17,182 nucleotides of DNA, taken from assembly GCA_023415915.1 (NCBI GenBank), contig JAEZIZ010000010.1:1-17182 (forward strand), written 5' to 3'. Origin of the DNA: Bacillota bacterium (lineage in GTDB: Bacteria; Bacillota; Clostridia; Christensenellales; SZUA-584). Positions 4,527 to 12,691 of this stretch are shown here, piece by piece. The notes below the pieces were generated by a model. It did not search any database. It was not told the origin of the DNA and saw only the letters and a list, made by a program, of their open reading frames with translations. Within the stretch, counting starts at the first letter, position 1. Each line of letters begins with the position of its first letter. The translations under genes were made by a program, and so were the position numbers.

Positions 4527-5033
4527 ATGGTAAGAGAAATACTTCTGCTCGGAAACCCAAAACTATATGAGGTAAGCTCAGCCGTTAAAAAGGAAGAGAC
4601 GGCATTGGTAAAGGAGACTGTAAGCGATCTGCATGACACGCTAATGGATTTTCGCAAAAAATACGGCGCAGGCAGGGCTATCGCCGCTCCTCAGATAGGC
4701 GTATTCAAGCGGCTCATTTATATGCATATCGATAAGCCTGTGGTTTTTATAAACCCGGTGCTGCAGTTTGAAGACGGCGAGTATATGGAACTGCTGGACG
4801 ATTGCATCTCCTTCCCCGGGCTGCTCGTAAGAGTGAAACGCCATAAAAGGTGTACCATAAGGTTCTATGACATGGATTTCAATGAAAATGTAATGAAGCT
4901 TGAGGGGGATCTTTCCGAACTGCTGCAGCATGAATACGACCACCTTGACGGTATACTCGCTACGATGCGGGCAATTGACGATAAATCTCTGTGCTTTAAC
5001 AGCCAAAGGGACGCTTATACGGGAATAAAATAA
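4527..5033 (+). CDS. def: Peptide deformylase (divergent motifs)
   Basis: A 168-residue metal hydrolase that removes the formyl group from nascent protein N-termini. Motif III is exact: H135-E-Y-D-H139-L-D-G-I-L. Motif I is G-R-A-I-A-A-P-Q56, where most deformylases have G-x-G-L-A-A-P-Q. Motif II is D-D-C93-I-S in place of E-G-C-L-S. The metal ligands (C93, H135, H139), the catalytic E136 and Q56 are all kept, so activity is expected, but motif II is unusual. The start at 4527 lies 8 bases after AAAGG and gives M-V-R-E-I-L-x-L-G-N-P, the usual beginning; an ATG at 4521 is only 2 bases from that site. It stands alone ahead of the VOC gene, and could be a secondary paralogue. Confidence 0.88.
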   Translation: MVREILLLGNPKLYEVSSAVKKEETALVKETVSDLHDTLMDFRKKYGAGRAIAAPQIGVFKRLIYMHIDKPVVFINPVLQFEDGEYMELLDDCISFPGLLVRVKRHKRCTIRFYDMDFNENVMKLEGDLSELLQHEYDHLDGILATMRAIDDKSLCFNSQRDAYTGIK

Positions 5034-5110
5034 GGGAGCGCTAAACAAATTGCGGCTGCGCTTTACGTAAGACTTAAAAGCGACTTTCGCCGATATAAAG
5101 GAGAGACCAT

Positions 5111-5497
5111 ATGAGAATCAAGTTTAATACCGCGATAATCTTCACGGGCGATATAGCGGCCTCAAAGGAGTTCTACCACGTGCTGCTCGGCCTTACCGTG
5201 CTGCAGGACGCGGGTACCTTCGTGCTGCTGGAGGGAAACCTCGGGCTGCACAAGGCAGACGTATTCTACGAATACATTGGAAAGCAATACGGCGGCGGGG
5301 CTATGGGCAGGGACAACCTCGACCTATATTTTACGGCCGATGATATCGAAGCGGCCGAGCGGCGGCTGAAGGACGCGGGCGTTAAGTTCATACACGGTAT
5401 AAATCAGTTCCCCTGGGGAGAGAAGCTTTTCCGCGTTTACGACCCCGACGGCCATATAGTCGAGATAGGCGACGCCGGGCAAAGCGCCCCAAGTTAA
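5111..5497 (+). CDS. VOC/glyoxalase-fold protein
   Basis: A 128-residue protein of the vicinal oxygen chelate superfamily (glyoxalase, bleomycin-resistance and dioxygenase fold). Two beta-alpha-beta-beta-beta modules are seen: N-terminal F-T-G-D-I-A-A-S-K-E-F-Y ... L-G-L, and C-terminal D-D-I-E-A-A-E-R-R-L-K-D-A-G-V ... P-W-G-E-K-L-F-R-V-Y-D-P-D-G-H-I-V-E-I-G. Candidate metal ligands are H47 and E118. Substrate cannot be told from sequence. AAAGGAG lies just before the ATG, and a 77-base gap separates it from def, so it may or may not share that transcript. Confidence 0.85.
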   Translation: MRIKFNTAIIFTGDIAASKEFYHVLLGLTVLQDAGTFVLLEGNLGLHKADVFYEYIGKQYGGGAMGRDNLDLYFTADDIEAAERRLKDAGVKFIHGINQFPWGEKLFRVYDPDGHIVEIGDAGQSAPS

Positions 5498-5524
5498 ATA
5501 CTTTAAGTTTTTACGGCAATCATA

Positions 5525-5530
5525 TATAAT
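5525..5530 (+). promoter_or_regulatory. recX -10 box, possibly leaderless transcript
   Basis: A consensus TATAAT ends 7 bases before the recX ATG at 5538. Transcription would start at about 5536-5538, leaving little or no leader. No Shine-Dalgarno sequence is seen before this ATG. The -35 is weak (TTTAAG or TTAAGT about 16-17 bases upstream). Confidence 0.45.
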
Positions 5531-5537
5531 CAAGAAT

Positions 5538-6146
5538 ATGGGAGAAGTTCTGATAACGGCGGTTGAGCCTCAGAAGAAGAACAAGGAGCGCTACAACATA
5601 TTCGTGGACGGCGAGTATTTTGCTTCGCTCGGCGCGGAAAGCTGCGCAGTATACTGCGTTAAGAGCGGAGAAACGATAAGCGAGGAAAGACTTACCGAGG
5701 CCGTTAAAAGAGACAACGAGCGCTACGCGTTCGATGTTGCCGCGAAGTACCTTGAATACGGCATGCGCACAAAGCGCGAGGTGGAGCGCAGGCTCGCGGA
5801 CAGGAACATAGGCGCGGACGCCATAGCCGCCGCCATAGAAAAGCTCGAAAGCTACGGCTATATTGACGACTTGGCATACGCGCGCGAGTACGTGCAGAGC
5901 GCGATGGCTCAGGGCAAATCCAGGCGGGCCGCGGAATACGCGCTCAAAGAAAAGGGCATAGAGCGCAATGCCGCGGCGGAAGCGCTGAGCGCTTACTCCT
6001 GCGATAACGAACTGCGGATTGCAAAAAAACTGGCGCAGGACCTCAAGCGCAAGAACAAGGACAGGCGGCAGGCCTACGCGGCGCTCGCGAGGCGCGGGTT
6101 CGATTACGACATAATCAGCGCGGTGCTTTCGGAGGACGAGCTTTGA
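5538..6146 (+). CDS. recX: Regulatory protein RecX
   Basis: A 202-residue helical-repeat protein that modulates RecA filaments. It shows the family's N-terminal I-T-A-V-E-P-Q-K-K-N-K-E-R-Y-N-I-F-V-D-G-E-Y, then A-A-K-Y-L-E-Y-G-M-R-T-K-R-E-V-E-R-R-L, then L-E-S-Y-G-Y-I-D-D-L-A-Y-A-R-E-Y-V, and the C-terminal repeat R-R-Q-A-Y-A-A-L-A-R-R-G-F-D-Y-D-I-I. Length is normal for the Bacillota form. It is the first gene of a five-gene operon and overlaps birA by 4 bases (TTGA). It has no clear RBS, unlike every other gene in the operon. Confidence 0.93.
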   Translation: MGEVLITAVEPQKKNKERYNIFVDGEYFASLGAESCAVYCVKSGETISEERLTEAVKRDNERYAFDVAAKYLEYGMRTKREVERRLADRNIGADAIAAAIEKLESYGYIDDLAYAREYVQSAMAQGKSRRAAEYALKEKGIERNAAAEALSAYSCDNELRIAKKLAQDLKRKNKDRRQAYAALARRGFDYDIISAVLSEDEL

Positions 6147-7072
6147 AATACGACATATTGAAACAGCTAAAAGACGCGCAAGGTTACGTTTCGGGCGAGG
6201 CGCTTGCCGGAAGCGTTACGCGTGCTGCGCTGTGGAAGCATATAAAAGCTATGGAAGCTGACGGGGCGCGCATTGAGGGCGTCACAAGCAAGGGCTACCG
6301 TCTCATATCGCCTCCCGAAGTACCGCGCGCCGAGTATGTAAAGGCGTACATATCCTCGGACGCCGAGGTGTTTTATAAGGACAGCACGCTATCTACAAAC
6401 GACGACGCAAAGCGGGCAGCCGCCGACAAGAGCATAAAGCGGGCCGTTTTCATAGCAAGCGAGCAGACGGCGGGCCGCGGCCGCAAGGGGCGCGTATGGG
6501 TTTCACCGGCGGGCGGGCTTTACATGACGTTCCTGGTCCGTCCTGATATTGAAGCGGAGAGCGTGCCGGGGATTACGCTTATGGCGGCCGTTAAGACTTG
6601 CGAGGCAATTGAAAGCGTATCGCAATTAAAGACGGAAATAAAATGGCCCAACGACGTGCTGATAAGCGGCAGGAAGCTCGCGGGCATACTCACCGAGAGC
6701 ATGATAGGCATGGACGGCGTCGACTATATCGTGTGCGGCATAGGCGTCAACGTGCTGCCTCCCGAAGGCGAGTTTAAAAATACCGCCTGCCATATCGCGG
6801 TGGGCAGGATGCTGCTCGCAGCAGCCATAACAGACAGTTTTTTTGAAGGGTGCGACGAGTTCGAGCGCGGCGGGCTCTCCCCGTTCATGAACGATTTCAG
6901 AAACAGGAGCATGCTTTCGGGCGAGGTGACGGTAAGCTCCCCCGCAGGCAGCGAGACAGGGACGTTTTTGGGCTTTGACGATTCGGGAGCGCTGCTTATA
7001 AACTGCGCGGGCAAAAAGAAACGGTTCGTCGCGGGCGAGGTGACGCTCCGGGGAGGAGGCATATATGTATAG
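6143..7072 (+). CDS. birA: Bifunctional biotin ligase / biotin operon repressor BirA
   Basis: A 309-residue protein that attaches biotin to carboxylase carrier domains and, with its DNA-binding domain, can repress biotin genes. Residues ~1-55 form the winged helix (R-A-A-L-W-K-H-I-K ... S-K-G-Y-R-L). The ligase core has S-T-N-D-D-A-K, G-R-G-R-K-G-R (111-117) with W-V-S-P-A-G-G-L-Y, K-W-P-N-D-V (167-172), K-L-A-G-I-L-T-E and G-I-G-V-N-V (199-204). A small C-terminal SH3-like domain follows. The start is TTG at 6143, 7 bases after GGAGG and overlapping the recX stop. It overlaps the next gene by 8 bases. No biotin genes are nearby, so its regulatory targets lie elsewhere. Confidence 0.95.
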   Translation: MKYDILKQLKDAQGYVSGEALAGSVTRAALWKHIKAMEADGARIEGVTSKGYRLISPPEVPRAEYVKAYISSDAEVFYKDSTLSTNDDAKRAAADKSIKRAVFIASEQTAGRGRKGRVWVSPAGGLYMTFLVRPDIEAESVPGITLMAAVKTCEAIESVSQLKTEIKWPNDVLISGRKLAGILTESMIGMDGVDYIVCGIGVNVLPPEGEFKNTACHIAVGRMLLAAAITDSFFEGCDEFERGGLSPFMNDFRNRSMLSGEVTVSSPAGSETGTFLGFDDSGALLINCAGKKKRFVAGEVTLRGGGIYV

Positions 7073-7961
7073 CGGATGCATAACCGATATAAACGGCGTT
7101 ACAGCCGGGCATTACACGGACAGCGAGAATAAAACGGGCTGCACCGTAATAATAATTGAAGGCGGCGCGGTGTGCGGCGTGGACGTGCGGGGCAGCGCGC
7201 CCGGCACGCGCGAGACCGACCTGCTGCGTCCCATGAACGCGGTACAGAAAGTAAACGCTTTGCTGCTCTCGGGCGGCAGCGCTTACGGGCTTGCGGCTGC
7301 GGACGGCGTAATGCGCTGGCTCGAGGAGCGCGGCAAGGGTTTTGATACCGGCTCGGCGCGCGTCCCCATCGTTCCTGCTGCCGTGCTTTACGACCTTGCC
7401 GTAGGCAGCGCGACGGTGCGGCCTGGGGCTCAGGAAGGTTATGCGGCGTGCGAAGCCGCTTCGAGCGAACCTCTCGCCCAAGGGCGCTTCGGCGCGGGCA
7501 CGGGAGCCATGGTCGGGCAGGCGGCAGGCCCGGTATTCGCGTCGCCGGGAGGCTTCGGCGCGGCTTCGGTGCAGCTGGGCGACGTAATAGTCGCGGCGTG
7601 CTTCGCCGTCAACGCTTTCGGAGACATATACGACTACAATACCGGCAAAAAGATTGCGGGCATGAAGGGCGCGACGGTTTCTGGCGCTCTGGCCGAGGGC
7701 GCCGTGGCAGGCGTTTTTGGGACGAACACAGTAATAGGCGTAATAGGCACTAACGCGTATATTACCAAGGAGCAGGCGTGCAAATTGGCTTGCGCCGGGC
7801 AGGACGGCATAGCGATGTGCGTGCGTCCCTCCCATACCATGTTCGACGGCGACACGGTGTTCGCGTTTGGCACCGGAGAAAAGCAATGCGATATCTCCGC
7901 ACTGCTCGCCGCGGGCGCCGAGGCGGCGGCTAAGGCGATAATAAACGCGGTAAAAGCATGA
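7065..7961 (+). CDS. P1 family peptidase (DmpA/L-aminopeptidase-D-esterase type)
   Basis: A 298-residue member of the DmpA-type N-terminal nucleophile hydrolases, which cleave themselves to become active and then act as aminopeptidases or amidases. Visible marks are I-T-D-I-N-G-V-T-A-G-H-Y near the N-terminus, D-V-R-G-S-A-P-G-T-R-E-T-D, L-L-S-G-G-S-A-Y-G-L-A-A-A-D-G-V, and G-T-N221-T222-V-I-G-V-I-G-T-N-A, which corresponds to the autocleavage site; the N221-T222 bond is the predicted cut and T222 the nucleophile. There is no signal peptide, so it is cytosolic. GGAGGAGG precedes the ATG. It sits inside the operon, overlapping birA by 8 and acpS by 4 bases. Substrate unknown. Confidence 0.92.
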   Translation: MYSGCITDINGVTAGHYTDSENKTGCTVIIIEGGAVCGVDVRGSAPGTRETDLLRPMNAVQKVNALLLSGGSAYGLAAADGVMRWLEERGKGFDTGSARVPIVPAAVLYDLAVGSATVRPGAQEGYAACEAASSEPLAQGRFGAGTGAMVGQAAGPVFASPGGFGAASVQLGDVIVAACFAVNAFGDIYDYNTGKKIAGMKGATVSGALAEGAVAGVFGTNTVIGVIGTNAYITKEQACKLACAGQDGIAMCVRPSHTMFDGDTVFAFGTGEKQCDISALLAAGAEAAAKAIINAVKA

Positions 7962-8329
7962 TAGCTGGCATAGGCATAGATATAGTAGACATAGCCCGCA
8001 TAGAACGCGCCGGGCGGAACAAACTGTTTTATACTAGGAACTTTACGCAGGACGAAATAGCCATGCTCGAAGCGTCGAAGCAAAGCGCGCAAAGAGCGGC
8101 GGGCAATTTCGCCGCAAAGGAAGCGGTATTAAAGGCGCTGGGGTGCGGCATATTTGACATGCCGCTTACGGATATAGAGGTGCTGCGCCATCCCTCGGGC
8201 AAGCCGTACGTCACATTGCACGGCAAGGCAAAGCAGAAAGCGGATGAGCTGGGGATAACGCGCGTGCATATTTCGATATCGCACACCGCGGAGCTGGCTG
8301 CCGCGGAGGCAATAGCGGAAGGAGACTGA
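7958..8329 (+). CDS. acpS: Holo-[acyl-carrier-protein] synthase
   Basis: A 123-residue phosphopantetheinyl transferase that converts apo-ACP to its active form using coenzyme A. It shows G-I-G-I-D8-I-V-D-I-A-R-I and F-A-A-K-E55-A-V-L-K-A-L-G, the two magnesium-binding motifs, then P-S-G-K-P and H-I-S-I-S-H-T. Length and motif spacing are normal for the AcpS class. Its ATG overlaps the peptidase stop in an ATGA junction, and nnr starts one base after its stop. An acpS-nnr order is common in Bacillota. Confidence 0.96.
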   Translation: MIAGIGIDIVDIARIERAGRNKLFYTRNFTQDEIAMLEASKQSAQRAAGNFAAKEAVLKALGCGIFDMPLTDIEVLRHPSGKPYVTLHGKAKQKADELGITRVHISISHTAELAAAEAIAEGD

Positions 8330-8330
8330 C

Positions 8331-9851
8331 ATGATACCCGTTGTTACAAAGCAGATGATGCGCGACATAGACGCCTACATGATAGAGAGGATGCGCATAC
8401 CCTCCTCTACGCTGATGGAGAACGCGGCGTTCGGCATAACGGAAGCGGTGACTAAAAGATTCGGCGTCGAAACCCCCGTAATAGTAGTGTGCGGCGCGGG
8501 CAACAACGGCGGCGATGGTTTCGCGGCGGCGCGGCAGCTGATGGCAAAGGGCTATTCCGTGGAAGTTTATCTGGTTGGCGAGTTCGGCGAGCTAAAAGAC
8601 GACGCGCGGCGCAACGCGGAGTTCTTTATGGACCGGCTTATTGAGATAACGGACGCCGCGGGCGCGAGAGCCAACCTTGCCGACCTGTTTGGCTGTGTGC
8701 TTATCGACGCGCTGTTCGGCACGGGGCTGTCGAGGAACGTAGCCGGCCTTTTTGCCGAAGTCATCAATCTAATCAACGGCAGCGAAGCGTATATAATATC
8801 GTGCGACATACCCTCCGGTATAGACGCTGACACTGGCGAAATACTGGGCGCCGCGGTGAAAGCGGATGAGACCGTGACGTTCCAGTACCCCAAGCGCGGG
8901 CATTTCCTGTTCCCGGGCCGCGAACATACCGGCAAGCTCGCGGTAAAGGAGATAGGCGTAAGCTCGGGCGCGGACACGGGCAACATACGCGCGGTAGACT
9001 CTTTAAAGCTTGAAAAACGAAGGATAGATTCGCACAAGGGCAGCTTTGGGAAGCTCGCGATAGTTGCGGGCAGCCAAGGCTTTTCGGGCGCGGCGGTGAT
9101 GTGCACAAAAGCCGCGCTGCGTGCGGGCGCGGGGCTGGTTACCGCGGGCGTGCCGCTGGGGATTCAGCCTATAATAAGCGCTGCCGCCCCCGAGAGCATG
9201 ACGTACGCGCTGTCAGACGAATCGGGCGCCCTTGCTGAAGACTGCCTTGATGGCATAGACTCGCTTATGCGCGGCAAAACGGCGGCCGCTGCAGGCCCGG
9301 GGCTGGGTACTGGCAGCGGCGCGCACAAAGCGGTGTATCACCTGCTGCGCAATTACGATATTCGAAAGGTGTTTGACGCGGACGCTCTTAACTGCATTGC
9401 CGACGACCCGGACGTGCTGTATTACAGGGAAGGCGACGTAGTGCTGACGCCTCACCCCGGCGAGTTTTCACGGCTTAGCGGCATTGAAATCGACGATATA
9501 CTGCGCGACCCGATATCCGCGGCCGAGGAGTTCGCACAAAAATACCGCGTGACGCTGCTGCTCAAGGGCGCGACTACGATAGTGACGAACGGCAGGAAGA
9601 CGGCGCTCGTTACTGCGGGCAGCCCCGGCATGGCCAAGGGCGGCAGCGGCGACGTGCTCACGGGCGTTATAGGCTCGCTTATGTGCGGAGGCAGGCAGGG
9701 CGGCATGGAGGGCTTCCCCGCCGCTCTCTACGGAGCGTACATCTGCGGCAAAGCGGGCGAGGCTGCCTCGGCCCAAAAAGGCGTATACTCTATGACCGCT
9801 ATGGATACGCTGGAGCACATACCGGAAGTAATGAAACAGATGAGCGAGTAA
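8331..9851 (+). CDS. nnr: Bifunctional NAD(P)H-hydrate epimerase / dehydratase
   Basis: A 506-residue repair enzyme for damaged nicotinamide cofactors. The N-terminal YjeF_N epimerase domain (about 1-215) has G-A-G-N-N-G-G-D-G (55-63) and C-D-I-P-S-G-I-D-A-D. The C-terminal ribokinase-like dehydratase domain (about 230-505) has H-K-G-S-F-G (235-240), F-D-A-D-A-L-N (348-354), T-P-H-P-G-E-F (373-379) and K-G-G-S-G-D (436-441), needed for ADP or ATP use. Both domains appear intact. GGAAGGAG lies upstream of the ATG at 8331, one base after the acpS stop. It is the last gene of the recX operon; a 178-base gap follows. Confidence 0.96.
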   Translation: MIPVVTKQMMRDIDAYMIERMRIPSSTLMENAAFGITEAVTKRFGVETPVIVVCGAGNNGGDGFAAARQLMAKGYSVEVYLVGEFGELKDDARRNAEFFMDRLIEITDAAGARANLADLFGCVLIDALFGTGLSRNVAGLFAEVINLINGSEAYIISCDIPSGIDADTGEILGAAVKADETVTFQYPKRGHFLFPGREHTGKLAVKEIGVSSGADTGNIRAVDSLKLEKRRIDSHKGSFGKLAIVAGSQGFSGAAVMCTKAALRAGAGLVTAGVPLGIQPIISAAAPESMTYALSDESGALAEDCLDGIDSLMRGKTAAAAGPGLGTGSGAHKAVYHLLRNYDIRKVFDADALNCIADDPDVLYYREGDVVLTPHPGEFSRLSGIEIDDILRDPISAAEEFAQKYRVTLLLKGATTIVTNGRKTALVTAGSPGMAKGGSGDVLTGVIGSLMCGGRQGGMEGFPAALYGAYICGKAGEAASAQKGVYSMTAMDTLEHIPEVMKQMSE

Positions 9852-9952
9852 GAAGACTTGTTTTTAAATAAAGTCTTGAAATAGCTGATGTTTCTCCTCT
9901 GATTTACTGATGATAATATCTTCCATTAAGCTTTGCTGGTGTTATTTATTGT
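9852..9952. other. Intergenic region after the recX operon
   Basis: A 7-bp inverted repeat (9853-9859 with 9871-9877) around an 11-base loop follows the nnr stop. No T run follows it, so it is only a weak terminator candidate. Nothing else is visible before the next promoter. Confidence 0.35.
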
Positions 9953-9982
9953 TTGTAATGTCATACTTGTCTATGATATAAT
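9953..9982 (+). promoter_or_regulatory. Lipoprotein gene promoter
   Basis: TTGTAA (9953-9958), 18 bases, consensus TATAAT (9977-9982), 47 bases before the first lipoprotein ATG. Confidence 0.55.
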
Positions 9983-10029
9983 TTACAATTATTATAATAA
10001 TATATTGAAGCCGTATAGGAGGTCTTGTT

Positions 10030-10866
10030 ATGAGATATTTCTATATATCACTTTTGGTGGTCTTGCTTATAATCAGTTTCGTCGCATGTACCGCCGTACC
10101 TATAGAAAAAGCACCTTCTCCAACACCGGAAGCGACATCAGAGCCAATACCTTCCCCAACGCCGACGCCAATACCTAAGCCGATTCCAGCTCCAACACCT
10201 ACAGAGGAGCAATTGACTCCTGAAGAAATTGAGCAGAACAAAATAAAAAAGGAAGTTGAGATTTTAAAGGGATATTATGAAAAATATACAGATGAATATG
10301 CTTTATGTCGTATAAAAGAATTCTATGAAAGTGGAAAACTAATGAAAGATGATTATTATAATGAAGTTAACAAGATTATAAATGAAATGTATCCTAATTC
10401 TATTAGAGAATATTTATATTATTCTTCGTTGTTAAATGGAAGGATGGAGGAGATAGACATAGTCAGCTTTGGCTACTTTTTGGACGCTCTGGTCAGTAAT
10501 GCACGCAGAGAATGTCCATATTTTAGTTTATTTGATCACCAAAAGCAAAGAGATAGAGTAGAAGAAGGAATTAAGATAGTAGATAAATGGATAAATGAAC
10601 CCACCGATGAAAATACAAAGGCTCTTGAAGAACTTATAACTTCAGTAGAACTCACAGATGAAGAAAAAGTCTTTCTTTTTAGATGGAATGAAGGTAGAAC
10701 TAATTTTAATAATATAAGTAGGAACGGAAAAGTATATGATTATGAAACATACACAGATGGCGTTATAATAGATGAGGAGAATAATAAAACTTATTTAGAC
10801 TTTTTTTTCGAAGTACAGGATATATTGTTCGAAAGAAATAATACGCCGAACTCTGATAATGAATAA
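10030..10866 (+). CDS. Lipoprotein with one copy of an unnamed repeat domain
   Basis: A 278-residue protein with a lipoprotein signal peptide: hydrophobic residues 5-17 and the lipobox S-F-V-A-C20. Residues ~25-60 are a Pro/Thr/Ser linker rich in T-P and E-P. Residues ~80-270 hold a domain shared with both halves of the next protein: Y-x-D-E-Y-A ... F-Y-E-S-G-K-L, then H-Q-K-Q-R-D-R-V-E-E-G-I-K-I-V-D-K-W, then N-E-P-T-D-E-N-T-K-A, then V-E-L-T-D-E-E, then K-V-Y-D-Y-E-T-Y, and near the end N-N-T-P. I do not recognise the domain. AGGAGG lies 7 bases before the ATG. It is expected on the outer face of the membrane. It is much more AT-rich than the recX operon, suggesting transfer. Confidence 0.82.
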   Translation: MRYFYISLLVVLLIISFVACTAVPIEKAPSPTPEATSEPIPSPTPTPIPKPIPAPTPTEEQLTPEEIEQNKIKKEVEILKGYYEKYTDEYALCRIKEFYESGKLMKDDYYNEVNKIINEMYPNSIREYLYYSSLLNGRMEEIDIVSFGYFLDALVSNARRECPYFSLFDHQKQRDRVEEGIKIVDKWINEPTDENTKALEELITSVELTDEEKVFLFRWNEGRTNFNNISRNGKVYDYETYTDGVIIDEENNKTYLDFFFEVQDILFERNNTPNSDNE

Positions 10867-10901
10867 ATAAAAATGTACTAAGGCTTTTTAAGGTTTTTAA
10901 T

Positions 10902-12419
10902 ATGAAAAAATTTTGTATACAACTATTAGCAATTATATTGGTTTTCAGCTTCGCTGCATGTACCGCTGCACCTGCAAAAGAAACACCTTCTCCGACGCAG
11001 GAAACGACAGCCGAGCAACTGTCCGCTGCCACTCCAGAACCTACGCCGAAGCCGACGCAGACGCCCGAGCCAACAATGGCACCGGAGGAAATGGCAAATC
11101 TGGAGCGGTTTCAAGCGCTGAAAAGATATTGCGATGATTACGGAGATGAATATTCTGCCCTATTATTAAGAGATATGTATGAAGCTGGTGAAATAACAGA
11201 AAAACAATATCAAAGCGTTGCTCTTACTGAATCTTTCAGGTATCTATCTGGTGATATGTTTAAAGATTTTAAAAGTTCTTATGAACGAACATCAAAGATA
11301 ATAAATGGTGAAATGGAATATGTTAATTCGGACGAGATCGATGAAATACTTTCAATGATTGATTCTTTTGCAGAGAAAGGTATAGTATTTGTAAGCTTAT
11401 ATAAAAATGAACAAAAAGAAAGGCTTTTAACTGCACTGGATTTAATAAATAAATGGTACGAAAACCCAACAGACGAAACTAGAGAAGCGGTTGAAGATAT
11501 GTATTTTTCGGAGGAATTAACTCCGGGAGAAACAATGCAATTATTCTTTTATATGATAAAAACTCCAAATAAAATTAAAAAAATAATCGTTGGAAGTAAA
11601 ACTTATGATATAGAAATTTATATTAATGACACAATTATAAAAAGATTTGGCGAATCTATGGGAGGTAAAGCAGGTAAAGCTTACGAAGCATTAATTGAGC
11701 AAAACAACACGCCTTTTTCAGAGAAAACCTGGTGTACATACCCTGAGAGGCCTGTAGTGCTAACAGCCGAAGAATTAGCAGAAATATTAGACCTTTCAGA
11801 TACGGCGTTCCTCAAATACTGCTGGGAACATTATGGTGATGAGTACGCGGTTGTGCAGATGGCGCAGTTATATGAGAAGGGTATTATCACAGACAGTGAA
11901 TTTTCACAGGACCTCGCGGATGTAGCAGCACGTATCAGCGATATTAAGATAAAGATGTACGAAAATGCGAAAGCGGCCGTAAACGCTACAGAAACGCTGG
12001 ATGATACGAATTTAAGACAAGCTATTTGCAGCCGTAGGGCATACTTGAGAAATGGAAAGATCACCATCAGCCTATTTGATACGCGGGAAAAACAGGAGCG
12101 CGTGATAAATGGAATTAATCTGATACGAGCATGGATGCAAAATCCTACGAACGAAAACAAAAAAGCCTTTGAGAGCTTCATGCTATCTGATGAGCTAACT
12201 CCAGGCGAATATATATTCCTTTATGAATATATGGAATATTACGGGGACTACTTGCCTATGCACATCAATGTTGCCGAGGTGAGAATGAACGGAAGGGAAA
12301 GTTTTTTATACGACTATCTTGGCGGATTTACCTTACAAAGCCAACATACGCTTGCAAATATGTATAAACAATATACGGATTACAAACGGTTAATGGTAGA
12401 GATGGACTACGATATGTAG
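10902..12419 (+). CDS. Lipoprotein with two copies of the same repeat domain
   Basis: A 505-residue lipoprotein: signal peptide with lipobox F-S-F-A-A-C20, a Pro/Thr/Glu linker (~25-62) closely related to that of the previous gene, then two homologous domains at ~70-270 and ~300-495. Shared marks are Y-G-D-E-Y (80-84 and 311-315), Y-E-A-G-E-I-T or Y-E-K-G-I-I-T, K-x-E-R-L/V, L-I-N-K-W or L-I-R-A-W, N-P-T-D/N-E, and E-E-L-T-P-G-E or D-E-L-T-P-G-E. Repeat 1 also ends with N-N-T-P, like the upstream protein. The domain is mostly helical. The RBS is weak (AAGG about 8 bases before ATG); the 35-base gap suggests co-transcription with the previous gene. Function unknown; an envelope location is likely. 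Confidence 0.83.
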   Translation: MKKFCIQLLAIILVFSFAACTAAPAKETPSPTQETTAEQLSAATPEPTPKPTQTPEPTMAPEEMANLERFQALKRYCDDYGDEYSALLLRDMYEAGEITEKQYQSVALTESFRYLSGDMFKDFKSSYERTSKIINGEMEYVNSDEIDEILSMIDSFAEKGIVFVSLYKNEQKERLLTALDLINKWYENPTDETREAVEDMYFSEELTPGETMQLFFYMIKTPNKIKKIIVGSKTYDIEIYINDTIIKRFGESMGGKAGKAYEALIEQNNTPFSEKTWCTYPERPVVLTAEELAEILDLSDTAFLKYCWEHYGDEYAVVQMAQLYEKGIITDSEFSQDLADVAARISDIKIKMYENAKAAVNATETLDDTNLRQAICSRRAYLRNGKITISLFDTREKQERVINGINLIRAWMQNPTNENKKAFESFMLSDELTPGEYIFLYEYMEYYGDYLPMHINVAEVRMNGRESFLYDYLGGFTLQSQHTLANMYKQYTDYKRLMVEMDYDM

Positions 12420-12502
12420 GCATATTGCCTATAGTACATAAAAGAGATAAAGGCGTAAATTGCGAGTAAACGTTCGTGCAATAACCTTATTATTACTCAA
12501 AG

Positions 12503-12691
12503 ATGGGTAAGATGAAGAAGATTTTCATACTATTTTTAGCCGTTGCTATGCTGTTTTCCTTTGCTGCCTGCACCGCAGCTTCGAAGGAAGCAACAACATA
12601 TACCGACACCGGAAGCAATACCCGAACTTATCCTTACAGAGTAAGTGCCCAGTACTTAATTGTCAGCCCGAATGAAAAGGCCATCAATTAA
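12503..12691 (+). pseudogene. Decayed third lipoprotein of the same family
   Basis: The open frame begins with a signal peptide and lipobox (F-S-F-A-A-C-T-A-A-S) nearly the same as the two upstream lipoproteins, but ends after 62 codons without the linker or domain. The lost linker can be read in another frame at 12591-12644 as I-P-T-P-E-A-I-P-E, matching the S-P-T-P-E-A of the first lipoprotein, so a frameshift has occurred. The domain is absent. The stop codon lies inside the right arm of a long inverted repeat. The start could be ATG 12503 or 12512. A very short secreted lipopeptide cannot be excluded, but decay is the simpler reading. Confidence 0.65.

Noticed and set aside
6996..7886. 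Long minus-strand open frame (296 codons) opposite the P1 peptidase
   Set aside because: It is the reverse shadow of a clear P1 peptidase in GC-rich DNA, with Arg/Ala/His-rich low-complexity translation and no RBS.
9853..9877. Intrinsic terminator after nnr
   Set aside because: The 7-bp stem is AT-rich, the loop is 11 bases and no T run follows, so it is listed only as a weak candidate.
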